NCBI RefSeq assembly: GCF_028009165.1
Contig: NC_079243.1
Coordinates: 4,402,001-4,466,000, forward strand
From: Akanthomyces muscarius
Lineage: Eukaryota; Ascomycota; Sordariomycetes; Hypocreales; Cordycipitaceae
Direction of reading: 5' to 3'
Length of the DNA: 64,000 nt
Shown here piece by piece: positions 21,305 through 30,926 of the stretch (positions are counted from its first letter, which is position 1; each line of letters opens with the position of its first letter). The position numbers were made by a program, and so were the translations under genes. The notes under the pieces were generated by a model. That model saw nothing but the letters and a program-made list of their open reading frames with translations. It did not search any database and was not told the DNA's origin.

Positions 21305-21920
21305 ATGAAGTTTGCCCTCCCTCTCCTCGCTGCCGCCTCCCTGGCCGCCGCCCAGAGCGGCAACCCTCTCAACGACATCCCCAAGTGCGCTGTACGTACC
21401 AACCCGCAACAACAGCCTCTGCCCTGGTGCTCTCTCTCGCGCGCGCACGCTTGCTGACGTTTTTCCCTCTCCCAATTTACAGCAAGATTGCGTCGGCAAG
21501 TTCCTCAGCGGTGCCAACATTGCCGGCTGCAGCCTCGTCGACTACAACTGCATCTGCAGCAACGAAAAGTTCATTGACGACATTGCTTGCTGCCTGGACC
21601 CCGTCTGCGACGACAAGGGCAAGTCCGACACCATTGCCCTTGCCAACAAGCTCTGCAAGGCCTTCAAGGTCGACCTGCCCACCGCCGTCACCTGCAAGTC
21701 GTCGGCCGCCTCGTCGACCGCCGCCTCCGGCTCTGCTACCAGCTCGTCGGATGCTGGCCAGACCACCTCGGCTGCTTCGTCCGGTGCTAGCAGCAGCAGT
21801 GCCAGCAGCGCTGGCGGCAGCGGTGCCGCCGCCTCGACCTCCAGCTCCAAGACCAATGCCGCTCCCACCAACGTCGCCGGCATTGTCGGTGCCGCCGCTG
21901 CCCTTGCCTTTGCTCTGTAA
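21305..21920 (+). CDS. CFEM-domain GPI-anchored protein
   Basis: Two exons, 21305-21391 and 21483-21920, about 174 aa. A 91-nt intron (donor GTACGT, acceptor TTACAG, phase 0) is needed to join the signal peptide MKFALPLLAAASLAAAQ to the CFEM domain. The domain runs from about residue 20 to 92 with eight Cys: PKCA, QDCVG, AGCS, YNCICS, ACCLDPVC and KLC. An Asp that in heme-binding CFEM proteins ligates iron lies near the third Cys (LVDYNC), but its equivalence is inferred. A Ser/Ala/Thr-rich stalk (about 97-150) and a hydrophobic C-terminus with a small-residue cleavage region indicate a GPI anchor. Likely a cell-wall or plasma-membrane protein, with heme/iron capture or wall/host interaction as the known roles of the family. 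Confidence 0.9.
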
Positions 21921-22371
21921 AGAAGCAAGCGCAATGACGCGTCGCCGTGGGCTTGCAATTGATCAACCCTCAAAGTTGAATGCAACAAAGATGAAATTGG
22001 ACGAGTTGCACGCAGTAACGCACATCACCATGTCGCTATAATGCACGAGAGAATAGGGGTGTCAGCACAACCGGCCGGCGTTTCGCTATAATGGTCGCAC
22101 TAATGATAGGCTTGCCCATGGTCAGTGACATGTATTGACTGGTCCATAGTCTTGCCATAATATACATGATTACCTCGATAACGTGTTTTTCTTTGTTTCC
22201 CCAGATTTTCGCCCTTGACAGGGCGGATAACCCCCACCAGCCCCGCCTGTGACTGCCGCATTGCATCCGACACGCATTTCAACTACGGTTTACAGTTGAC
22301 ATTTACACGACTTCACGGTTTCTTCCTTGACAGCAGATGCATCTCGACGTCGAGGAATTGAACTACTTGGA
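21921..22371. other. Convergent intergenic region
   Basis: 450 bp between the 3' ends of the CFEM gene and the PLP-enzyme gene. Nothing beyond 3' flanks is seen. Confidence 0.5.
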
Positions 22372-23658
22372 TCATTCGCTCGACAGTGGCAGCACTTCTT
22401 TAAGAACCTTGATAAAACCAAGTACCTCTTCCACTGTACTGCGGATCAGCATCTCTAGACAAAGAGAAACGGTGTACACCGAGCTGCAAGACTTACTTGT
22501 ATTGTAATGCGCCAAGCTTACCCGCACGACGCCATCCTGCTTGAGCAGCAGTGTCTCGCGGACCAGCCGATTCGAGTAAAAGGCACCCCAGCGGAGTCCA
22601 TAGTTGGAGCGCTTCTCGATGGCCTCGACCAGCGCCTGCGAGTTCCACCCGTCGACGGTGAAGCTCACGATCGGGAGCCTGGAGTCCTGCACGCCACGCT
22701 TGCCGTAGATGGTGATGCCCGGCACCTCGCGGAGGTACGCGAGGAGGCCCTCGGTCAGCGCCTCCTCGTGCGTCTCCATCTCGCTCCACGAGCCGTACTC
22801 GCGGTCGCCGAGGTACGACACGACGGCCGACACGGCCTGGCACAGCTCGTAGCTGCCGGCCGCGAGGCCCATCTTGTCGGCGAGGCTGACGTGCGGGTTG
22901 AAGAAGTGCCCCAGGGAGCGCATACGCGTCTGCGCGGCCCAGCTTGCGTACAGCGTCGCCACGTGCGGCCCGTAGACCTTGTACCACGAGAAGACGTAAA
23001 AGTCGGCGCCGAGCTCGCGCACGTTGACGAGCCGGTGCGGGGCGTACGCGACGCCGTCGACGCACACGAGCGCGCCGACCGAGTGCGCGAGGTCGGCGAT
23101 GGCGCGGACGTCGGTGACGGTGCCGAGGAGGTTGCTCGCGTGCGTGCAGGCCACGAGCCGCGTGCGCGGGGACAGGAGCGGCGCGAGGTCCAGCGGGTGC
23201 AGCTCCGGGTCCAGCGCGTCCTTGGGCCGCCACCACTTGACCTCGAGCCCCTGCCGCTCGGCGAGGTCGACCCACGGAGCAATGTTGGCTTCGTGGTCGA
23301 TGGCCGAGATGACAATCTCGTCGCCGGGCTTGAAGCGCAGGGTCCAGGACAGCGTGCGCAGGAGCTGCGTGGTGGACGCGCCAAAGACGACCTCGTCGAC
23401 GTTGGCCTGAATAAAGTCGGCGGCGTCGGTAAAGGCCCGCGTGTAGCTGGCGGTGGCGCGGCGGCCGACGGCGTAGGAGGCGCCGAGCTGCACGTTTTGG
23501 TGCGCGAGGTACTCGCGGATCGAGTCGATGACGGTGTCGAGCGTCTGGCTGCCGCCGGCATTGTCGAAGAAGACTTGCTGCTGGGTGCTGCCGCCGCCGC
23601 CGCTGCTGCTCTGGAGGGCGGGGAAGCGCTTGCGCGCCTCGGGGTAAAAGTCGGCCAT
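22372..23658 (-). CDS. Class V aminotransferase, cysteine-desulfurase-like
   Basis: Start chosen at 23658 (MADFYPEARKRFPAL); an upstream extension lacks family features. The protein is about 428 aa if read straight through, or about 414 aa if a 42-nt in-frame intron at 22455-22496 (donor GTAAGT, acceptor GTCTAG) is removed. Splicing shortens an unusual insertion before the conserved ending TVEEVLGFIKVLKEVL, so I favour it. Fold type I PLP enzyme features: VFFDNAGGSQ near the N-terminus, substrate/cofactor segment ISAIDHEANIAPW, ACTHASNLLGT, VCVDGVAYAPH with the PLP-pyridine Asp, and the Schiff-base Lys227 in FSWYKVYGPH. This fits the VC1184-like branch of the class V family (TIGR01976 type) rather than mitochondrial Nfs1, as no targeting peptide or Nfs1 signature is present. 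The reaction is probably C-S or C-N lyase/transaminase chemistry; the substrate is unknown. Divergent from the DJ-1/PfpI gene. Confidence 0.85.
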   Translation of the reverse strand: MADFYPEARKRFPALQSSSGGGGSTQQQVFFDNAGGSQTLDTVIDSIREYLAHQNVQLGASYAVGRRATASYTRAFTDAADFIQANVDEVVFGASTTQLLRTLSWTLRFKPGDEIVISAIDHEANIAPWVDLAERQGLEVKWWRPKDALDPELHPLDLAPLLSPRTRLVACTHASNLLGTVTDVRAIADLAHSVGALVCVDGVAYAPHRLVNVRELGADFYVFSWYKVYGPHVATLYASWAAQTRMRSLGHFFNPHVSLADKMGLAAGSYELCQAVSAVVSYLGDREYGSWSEMETHEEALTEGLLAYLREVPGITIYGKRGVQDSRLPIVSFTVDGWNSQALVEAIEKRSNYGLRWGAFYSNRLVRETLLLKQDGVVRVSLAHYNTSKSCSSVYTVSLCLEMLIRSTVEEVLGFIKVLKEVLPLSSE

Positions 23659-24190
23659 GGCGGTGCAGGGCGGATGCGCAGAGGTTGTGGGACGTTGCGA
23701 GATGAGATGAGCTGAATGTCTGGTGGAAGCGTTCTTGATGAATTGGTTAAATGTGAGAATGTAGGACACTTGTATAAACCAGAGACTGGTTCATCTATGT
23801 GTCACTGGTGCTCTTCCCCGCATGGCCACCACCATGTGCGGGGTACAGCTTCCATGGCGTTGATGGAGGTAGCGCCGCAACGAGACATGTAACGTGATCA
23901 ATTGATGCAGGTATAGTTTAAAATCCGACTTGGCGATCTAATTCCGAGTCTCTTTCATCGCAAGACCTCATCAGTGTGGTCCAGAGCGTCAATGCACCAT
24001 TGCCCTCGTTTCTCAGGCCACCCGCCGGCCGGGGTGTAAGCGGGGGCGGCCGCTTAGACGGTCCCGGCGACACATCAATTGAGCACATTTCACCGTCTTG
24101 GGTTGAGCACATTTTCATTTTTCACTACAGAGCAATTTTACCTCCTTCATCACCCTCCTCTTACCATTACTTCTTTTCGTCTTGCCCGTC
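23659..24190. promoter_or_regulatory. Divergent promoter, PLP enzyme / DJ-1 gene
   Basis: 532 bp shared by two divergently read genes. It has a GC-rich patch near 24015-24055 and, closer to the plus-strand gene, two copies of TTGAGCACATTT at 24079-24090 and 24103-24114, 24 bp apart. The repeated word may be a regulator site; no family can be assigned. Confidence 0.45.
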
Positions 24191-24943
24191 ATGGCATCAC
24201 CACAAGGTCCCCCAACGTCGTACGGCGTGCTTCTCTACCCCGGGTTCGAAGTCCTCGACGTCGCCGGCCCGATTGAGTGCCTCAACACACTCACCGACCA
24301 GCTCACCGACCAGAAGCTCACCCTGTCCATCATCGGCCGGCCGGTCGACGGCGCCTCCCAGGTCCCGGCGCCCGTGTCGCCCGCGAACCCCCAGGACGGA
24401 ACGCCGGAGAGCGACCGCCGCATCGACAGCTTCAACTTTAAATCCGCGCAAATCTACCAGCCGACGCACACGTTTGACACGGCGCCCCCGCTCGACATCC
24501 TGATTGTCGGCGGCGGCTGGGGCAGCCTCCCGACGGACAAGGTGGCGCCGGAGATGGCCTTTCTCAAAAAGACGTTTCCGTCGCTGCGGTGCCTCTTCAC
24601 CGTGTGCACCGGCTCGGCCGTCGCGGCGCGCGCCGGCTTGCTCGACGGCCTCCGCGCGACGTCCAACAAGGCAAACTGGGCGGCCGTGACGGAGTGCGGC
24701 CCGCGCACGCACTGGGTGGCGCGCGCACGCTGGGTCGTGTCGGGCAAGGTGTGGACGACGTCGGGCGTCAGCGCGGGCATGGACGGGATGCTGGCGCTTC
24801 TGCGCGAGCAGTACCCCGAGGAGCAGCACCCGGGCCTGGTTGACAAGATTGCAAACGAGATGGAGTATCGGTACGAGGCGGATCCCTCGCAGGACCCGTT
24901 TGCGGATGTCTTTGGAGCGGAGGACGTGCCGCCGCAGAAGTAG
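24191..24943 (+). CDS. DJ-1/PfpI family protein
   Basis: Single exon, 250 aa, first ATG at 24191. The N-terminus has the fold's first strand and acidic elbow (YGVLLYPGFEVLDVAGPIE), then DILIVGGGWG and the nucleophile elbow FTVCTGS with Cys139 as the reactive residue, followed by TTSGVSAGMDGML, a class I glutamine-amidotransferase-like pattern. This places it in the ThiJ/PfpI group close to isonitrile hydratase and AraC-associated amidotransferase domains; there is no helix-turn-helix part. A 40-residue insertion (about 50-90) separates the first strands. Cytosolic; possible roles are glyoxalase-like, isonitrile hydratase-like or stress protein, which sequence does not resolve. Confidence 0.88.
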   Translation: MASPQGPPTSYGVLLYPGFEVLDVAGPIECLNTLTDQLTDQKLTLSIIGRPVDGASQVPAPVSPANPQDGTPESDRRIDSFNFKSAQIYQPTHTFDTAPPLDILIVGGGWGSLPTDKVAPEMAFLKKTFPSLRCLFTVCTGSAVAARAGLLDGLRATSNKANWAAVTECGPRTHWVARARWVVSGKVWTTSGVSAGMDGMLALLREQYPEEQHPGLVDKIANEMEYRYEADPSQDPFADVFGAEDVPPQK

Positions 24944-26234
24944 CAATGGAAGCAGCTGGCAGAAGAATGAGGCATATGCTGTTTATAAACTGTTTAGGTA
25001 GTTGTATAGAACAATAGAATGAGTCCTGCAGCATTTTACAACACAGCCACAATTATATGAAAAGTAATATCAGAAACGCTGCTGCTGCCTCCGGAAATGG
25101 TGGCACCCCAGACGGGAAACGCGCACGCCGCAAAGAGTTTTGATCGAATTGTAGATATAGTCGCCCGTAGCCGCCGCTTTGCGCACCCACCTCTGCTCGA
25201 GCCCCGGTCCCGCCGCGTCATGCCCGCCGAAATATATAGATTACGTGCTCCCACTCTGACGTCTCCGTTCCTCCCAAGGTCCCATAGGTGGAATAGTAAG
25301 CGGGAGTATAGACGAGGCGATGTGTATTCCCTCTAATTTGGAGTTAGAGTTGGATCGTGAATTAGAGGTACTGCTTAAGCAGCCTGTCGGTAGCAACATC
25401 CTAGCCAAGTTTCTTAGCTGTTTGCTACTTGGCAATCTATACATAGTGCTTATCCTAGAGATAACTTTATACTCTATCATGGGCGGCCTGAGAGTAGGAG
25501 TAGTGTTTATAGTACTAAATCTTCTAGCTATGCCTATTGCGTTTAGGCTCGTGGCAGCTAGGTTGCCGGCTCTCTGCCTACATGCCTAGCACGGTGGGCG
25601 TTTGAAAGCGCTTTCTAAGAGCCGTAGAGTAGGGCGATCCCAAGAGCTACGACGACTCACCTGTCGAGGAATCCTCGCCGGTCACATCGGAGGATGATCC
25701 CGAGATTGTTGCCATCTTTACAACGCCTGTGTCGCCTAACATGTTTACTATAGGGACGGAAGTGAAGGGGCAGAGTTGCTTAATGATGTTCCTGCGCTAG
25801 CTGGATGACCTACTTTAATGAATCGTTGAAACTTGATTAATCCTAGAGGGCGTGATTTAGTTGATTAACCCCAAGATCGCAGGGCCGAGATCGGGGACTG
25901 AGCCTAGCTCAAAGATCGACACTTGAAGATTTAGGTAGAATCCTACAGAAATAAACTTGGGCTGCTTTATGGTCGAGGTTCGGCTGGCGCCTCCGCCCCG
26001 GTCCAATCTTTCCGAGTAACTGTGTGACACTCTGGTGCTTGAACTAACTCTGTAGCTTCTCTTCTTGTGATGGAATTGGTAGAAAAAAAATGTATTATAT
26101 GATATCTATAAGACAGAGAGCAAGTTACATAAATTAACGAAGAAACCCAAGCGCTCGTACATCAATCACAGTTCTATATCGATATAACCTCAATCGGCTC
26201 CAGCAGAGCTCTTTCGCACTCGATATCCAATTCC
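24944..26234. other. Gene-poor, transposon-like debris
   Basis: 1.3 kb with AT-rich stretches and broken frames. At 25640-25801 an open block of about 50 codons (with DDSPVEESSPVTSEDD) has coding-like composition but no start and ends at a stop; at 25320-25589 there is a hydrophobic, Leu-rich frame. I read both as decayed remains, possibly of a mobile element. No family is recognised. Confidence 0.35.
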
Positions 26235-27112
26235 TCAGATCAAACTGGCGAAACCAGCCAGTATTATGCTAGAAACTACACCGGGAACAGGAAGGGCCCT
26301 TGGCGCGGCATTCTTTGGGGGGCAGCTCACAAGCGGAATAATTTGCGAGCAAGCCGTGGCCAACAAGGCTCCAGACATGGTAGATGCGGAGTCCGAGTCG
26401 ACCTTTGCACCACAAGGGTTGGTCTTTGGCAGCGAAGGGTCGTTGTCAGTCACGAGGCAATTGTCCATTCCCGAGAAAAAGTTGCGAGTCTTTCCATACT
26501 CTCCCTCGAGAGAAAGAATGTCGGTAATATTAAAGCCTGCGCTCATGCGGTCTTCGTCCTGCAAGTGGAAGCACTCGCCGCCCTGGTCTTTGGGCGTCTC
26601 AAAGTCCGGCTGTTTCCCGTCTGGTGAAATGGTAAAGGTGGTATATCTCACTGCAGGTTGCCCGTCACCCCGCCGCGGATCTTACTGGAACCGTCTGGAT
26701 CCCGGGAGCAGTTTGGCATCGTCACGTCCCACGCAATCACCCACGTGCCGTTGGACAAGATGGCACTCCGCATGTCCTCGTACACAAAGTACACGCTGTT
26801 TTCGCTTCCGCTCTTGGTGTCGTCGTTGCTCTTGGAGTAGTTCAGGCGCGGTTCAAAGTTGCTTATGGTTGCCGAGTAGTCGTCCTCGCGGCGCACCCTG
26901 ACTTGCACATTCGGGCCCGAGCTGCCCATGTAAGACACGAGCTCGGCGTTTTGTATCGCAAAGATGAAGGGAAAGGTCGGGCTCAACGCGTAGGTCTCGT
27001 TTCGCGGAAAAACCAAGTCAAACTCGACAACCGCTGGCAGAGAGACATTTGCTGATGTGGCGGCGAGGGCGGCCGGCGCGAAAGCTGCGGCAACAAAGGC
27101 TGAGGCAAGCAT
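26235..27112 (-). CDS. DUF7136-like secreted GPI protein, possibly frameshifted
   Basis: Two overlapping reading frames make one protein. The first (27112 down to about 26651) has a signal peptide (MLASAFVAAAFAPAALA), then VEFDLVFPRNETYALSPTFP, a beginning typical of the fungal DUF7136 family, and NGTWVIAWDVTMPNCS. The second (26651-26235) continues with RYTTFTISPDGKQPDFE, four Cys and a hydrophobic GPI-type C-terminus (VPGVVSSIILAGFASLI). The junction is unclear. A 35-nt intron at 26651-26685 (GTAAGA...CTGCAG) would join the frames, but it is shorter than any other intron here and would delete the strand GGVTGNLQ. The alternative is a single-base loss near 26650 after GNLQ, making this a young pseudogene or a sequencing error. 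If intact, a wall-anchored extracellular protein of unknown role. Flanked by transposon debris on both sides. Confidence 0.65.
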
Positions 27113-28159
27113 GATGCGCAGAGAGTGTTGTTGGTGATTTTCTCAGCAACGCAGTAGTGGAAGGGATGAAAGAAGAACAAGAAACATCGGCGGTAACTCG
27201 GAGTGCTGAACGACCGGCTGTGATGTGGCGTAACAGTGGGAAATTATGCGCCCCCTTGTCTGTTGTGGTAACAAGTCTGCAACCGCTGAAAACAAACATG
27301 ACATGCCGAGCCTCCGGGGTGACGGGAATCAATTTCTCGACCTGTGAGGGAGAGTCGTTTTTCAGGCCTGTCGCGCCTTATGTAGGTAATATGGATAGCA
27401 TATTAGTTATTTCCGCCACAACTATCAATAGTGGGCTAACAACCCGCAACGGCTGCGTCAAGCCGAACATGACCAGCCATTAGCGCCAAATCTAATCTGT
27501 ACGGAGGGCACCTTCAAAATAAATGCGTCCGGAGAAACAGAGGAGCAAGGATCCGATAAGGACTCGGCAAGTATTCAACAAAGGCAGGTACATAAGAGTA
27601 CAGTAGACGCTACAGTAGGTACCTAGAAAAAAGTTGATAGCGTCTTAGCAGAAAGATAGTAGGGATTAAAGCCTGAAGCAGTCAAATCCGCGGTGTACTT
27701 CTAGTAGCTCTCACTCTAATGAGAAGTCTCCTAATGTATCCTCTGGCGGCCTAAGTTAGAGCCAGATTCTAGCGTCGACGCAATCATTTTTAAAGGCGGC
27801 CTCTATAGATATCTTGCGATTCGCCTAAACTACACATTAGGCTAAGAGACACGCGACAGCTCCATAAAATGGGTATTGGGAGCAGGCTGCCAAGACCACT
27901 ATTCGGCGACTTGCCCGGCTCGCACCTTTCCGCCGATCTGCCTCCACTCAATAGCGTGAGAAAAATTATGGACCAGAAGAAAAAAGGTCTCCAAGGAGTT
28001 CACGAGAAACGAAATGCTGTCAAAGCTGCGAGGGCTATGGCGATAATGCCATGTCGATAATGCCATGTAATTAGCTGTCGTGTATAAGAAGAACAAGTGC
28101 TGCTATAGAGGTACTCGTAGCCAGTCGTAAATCAGGTACACACTTCAGCCATTACCATT
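27113..28159. other. Intergenic, degenerate AT-rich DNA
   Basis: About 1 kb between the divergent DUF7136 and LysM genes. The part from about 27.5 to 27.85 kb is AT-rich with many TA steps and looks like RIP-mutated transposon DNA, but no element can be named. No gene seen. Confidence 0.4.
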
Positions 28160-29358
28160 ATGCAACGACTTCTTCTCAGCTTGGCAGGGCTGCCGGCTCT
28201 CCTCTCGGCGCAAAGGGTCTCTGTGACTTGCAGTTTCTCGACTGTTGCTGCAAATGGCGAGACGTGTGATAGCATGGCCGCGACTTGGGGACTGGATGTG
28301 GCCACTTTCCAATCTTTAAACCCTAAGGCAAAATGCTCCGAGGTTATTGGAGGTGAGGAATACTGTGTAGTTGGAACCATGACCACAGTTACTAGTGAAC
28401 TCACCACGGCTCCTGCAACCACTTCCACCAAGCCGGCGACAACGATGACGACAGAGACGACAACTACCACTGTACCAGGCAAGGGTAAGCAAGGTTTTAA
28501 ACACCAAAACATATGGGCCGCTGCTAGTCTCATCTTTTAGGCATCGCTACCCCCTCTCCGCTACAGCGTGATCTCGTCTCAAACTGTAACAAGTTCTATT
28601 TTGTTCAAAAAGGCGATAACTGTGCTGATATTGTCAAACAATACAACATTGAGCTGTCGGAATTTTTCGAATGGAACCCCAGAACCGGCAGTGGCTGCTC
28701 CGGCCTCTGGGCGGACACCTATGCCTGCGTCTCCGTCATTGGCTACGTCCCCAAGCCCAAACCCAAGCCCACGTCGACCAAGCTGACGCCCACGGGCAAC
28801 GGGATCCCGGCGCCGCTGCCCACGCAGCCCGGCATGACGGAGGGCTGTAAAAAGTTTCAGTTTGTCAACCCGGGCGACACCTGCGCGGGTGTTGCCTCGC
28901 GTGGCGACGTCTCGCTGTCTGATTTCCTCCGGTGGAACCCAAAGGCCGGAAGCACCTGCTCGGGCCTGTGGGCAAACTCGTACGCCTGCGTTGGCATGGT
29001 TGCCTTTTCGCTCAAGTCGCGGTACCGCACAGACTGCAGCGGCGAGGTGCACAACGCCGTCAACGTCGACGTGGGCGACGGCCAGTGCGTAAACACAGAC
29101 TTCAGCGTCGGCAGCCTGGAGATTGCGTCGGCCGGCCTCTGCCCGGACGGCGAGGTGCAGGTCAGCTACTGGGAGCAGCCCTCGTGCCAGGGCAAGTGGT
29201 ACGGGTACGGGTACGCAAAGAGAGGAGAGTGCCGCCACTTGTGGACTGATGGGTGGAAGTTCAAGGCGATTCACTTGCGCTGCACAAAGAGCCAGGATGA
29301 CTGTGTGAACCAGAGCCAATGCCTGTATGAGCCTGAGCCGTTTCAGGGTGTTTGCTAA
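28160..29358 (+). CDS. Secreted LysM effector, three LysM units
   Basis: Two exons, 28160-28484 and 28541-29358, about 380 aa, with a 56-nt phase-1 intron (GTAAGC...TTTTAG). Signal peptide MQRLLLSLAGLPALLSAQ. LysM 1 is about residues 22-70 (CDSMAATWGLDVATFQSLNP), followed by a Thr-rich linker with the intron at its end. LysM 2 is about 125-170 (FYFVQKGDNCADI, then FFEWNP) and LysM 3 about 205-250 (FQFVNPGDTCAGV, then FLRWNP). Each carries the G-D-x-C and W/L-N-P signature and paired Cys. A further Cys-rich C-terminal part (about 255-380) has at least eight Cys and no known domain. There is no chitinase or other catalytic domain, so this is a LysM effector-type protein: it is expected to bind chitin fragments outside the cell and shield the fungus or its host from chitin-triggered responses. 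It sits in a transposon-rich island, a common setting for effectors. Confidence 0.9.
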
Positions 29359-29909
29359 GTCACTGGATGCGTAGCGACATGGTATTGACCGCGCAGGTCG
29401 GCTTATGGTCCCAATGAGTAGAAAAGACGAACCGCAGCAACAAAGCAGGAGGTCGAAAACCCAGGGATGAGACGAAAGGCCGGCTGTGTGGTATTTGTAA
29501 GAAGTCGGGTCATAATGCGCGAACCTGTCAGGAAAAGAAAAACGACACGAACCCAGTAGACTTGGCTAGATAGAGATTTCAAATTTATAGTACACTTGTT
29601 TACCCGCCATGCCACCCGTCTCGGCCTTTAGACTAACGTCGGCGAACCACTTAGGAGCCAACCCAGCTGAGAGCCGTTACCACCCAGTATAAATAAAATG
29701 CCTTATAACAACTATAAATAAAATTAATTAAATACTAAATAATTATATAGTAATAGCCTTACTATTAGAGATCTCAATATTTAAAAAAAAATTAATTAGC
29801 CTAATATCTTCTATACTAAGTAATTATACTTTAAGCTAGTAATATTGAATTCTAAAGGCTAGCAGTTCTACTATTCGCAAGTGTCGTACTGACCCCGTCA
29901 ACTCCAGTC
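29359..29909. other. Transposon debris, AT-rich
   Basis: Holds the transposase-tail relic listed separately and, at 29690-29870, very AT-rich DNA full of TA steps, a composition typical of RIP-mutated repeats. No intact gene. Confidence 0.5.
29418..29573 (+). pseudogene. DDE-transposase C-terminal zinc-knuckle relic
   Basis: A 51-codon open block ends in a Lys/Arg-rich linker, then CGICKKSGHNARTC: a C-x2-C-x4-H-x4-C zinc knuckle, and a stop. This arrangement is what fungal pogo/Fot1-like and some MULE transposases have at their C-terminus. Upstream the frame is closed by a stop at 29415 and no DDE catalytic region is visible, so only the tail is left. The exact superfamily is inferred. Confidence 0.6.
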
Positions 29910-30926
29910 TTATACGTGAGCCAGCTTCTCCTCACTCAATTCCCACAGGCGCGCAGCTTTTCCCTCATCGTACGTGTGCTCCGCGTACCCCAGAACCTCC
30001 GGCCAAGGCGTCTCCCCGGCCGGCACGGCAACAGACACATCCTCCAGATACCTGCCCAGGGCGTCCTTTTGCAAGACGTCGGCGCCGACGGCCGCCCACA
30101 CCTGCGTCGCGGCGCCCTGCTCGTTGGACTTGAAGTACTTTTCCGGCCACAGGTCCAGGAGCTGGTCCACCGTGGCCTGGTCGAAGCCGCTGCTGTCGAG
30201 GAACGCGGACGCGAGGATCGCGCCCGGGTGCACGCTCCAGGCGTGGAGGTCGCGGGCGCCGTAGCGGCGCTCAATCTCGCCGGCCATGTACACCGAGGCT
30301 GTCTTGGCCCGGCAGTATGCGCGCATGGGGTCGTACTCTTCCTTGCCGACGTGGAAGAAGCCGCCGAGGTCGTCCTGCAGGGGCGCGCGCTTGTGTCCGG
30401 TGCTGCTGACGTTGACGACCCGGCTCGGGAAGCCGGCGGTCGCGGACGCCAGGAGCGCGTCCTTGAGCAGGCCAAAGAGCTGGAACTGACCGAGGTAGTT
30501 CATGGCGCACTGGCGCTCGACGCCATCCTCGCTGATGCTGTGCTCGGCCAGGATGCCGCCGGCGTTGTTGATGAGGATGTTGAGCCCGTGGAATTGCTGC
30601 AGAAAGTCAGACGCAAACTTTTTGATGCTGGCGCTCGATGCGAGGTCCAGCTGCAGGAGATGCAGGCGCGGGTAGTTGGCAATGGCGGACAGCGCGGCCT
30701 TGGCCTTGGGGATGCTCCGACCGGCGCCGACGATGGTGGCACCGGTGGCGGCCAATGCAGCAGCAGTGGCCGCGCCGATGCCAGAGGACACGCCGGTGAT
30801 GAGGATGATCTTAGAGGCAAGAGTGTTTTTGGCACCCAGGTCCTTGATGATTTGCTCGGCGGTAGGGCGCGCATCGCCCGGGCCGGCCAATGCGTCCCAC
30901 TGGTGAGCAGCAGTGTATCGCGACAT
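29910..30926 (-). CDS. Short-chain dehydrogenase/reductase (SDR)
   Basis: Single exon, about 338 aa from the ATG at 30926; the frame is open further upstream but without SDR features. Classical motifs are all present: nucleotide-binding TGVSSGIG after strand 1, structural NNAG, VVNVSS with the catalytic Ser, and the active-site Tyr204-x3-Lys208 (YCRAK). The N-terminal extension TAAHQWDALAGPGDARPTAE and the tail fit the WW-oxidoreductase/retinol-dehydrogenase-like fungal SDRs. It reduces a carbonyl or oxidises an alcohol using NAD(P)(H); the substrate is unknown. It is divergent from the bZIP gene (362-bp shared promoter) and lies 2.2 kb from a monooxygenase gene, so it may share a pathway with it. 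Confidence 0.9.
   Translation of the reverse strand: MSRYTAAHQWDALAGPGDARPTAEQIIKDLGAKNTLASKIILITGVSSGIGAATAAALAATGATIVGAGRSIPKAKAALSAIANYPRLHLLQLDLASSASIKKFASDFLQQFHGLNILINNAGGILAEHSISEDGVERQCAMNYLGQFQLFGLLKDALLASATAGFPSRVVNVSSTGHKRAPLQDDLGGFFHVGKEEYDPMRAYCRAKTASVYMAGEIERRYGARDLHAWSVHPGAILASAFLDSSGFDQATVDQLLDLWPEKYFKSNEQGAATQVWAAVGADVLQKDALGRYLEDVSVAVPAGETPWPEVLGYAEHTYDEGKAARLWELSEEKLAHV

Noticed and set aside
22507..23715. 402-codon open frame on the plus strand opposite the PLP enzyme gene
   Set aside because: Biased composition and no motifs; the minus strand carries a complete PLP fold with the Schiff-base lysine.
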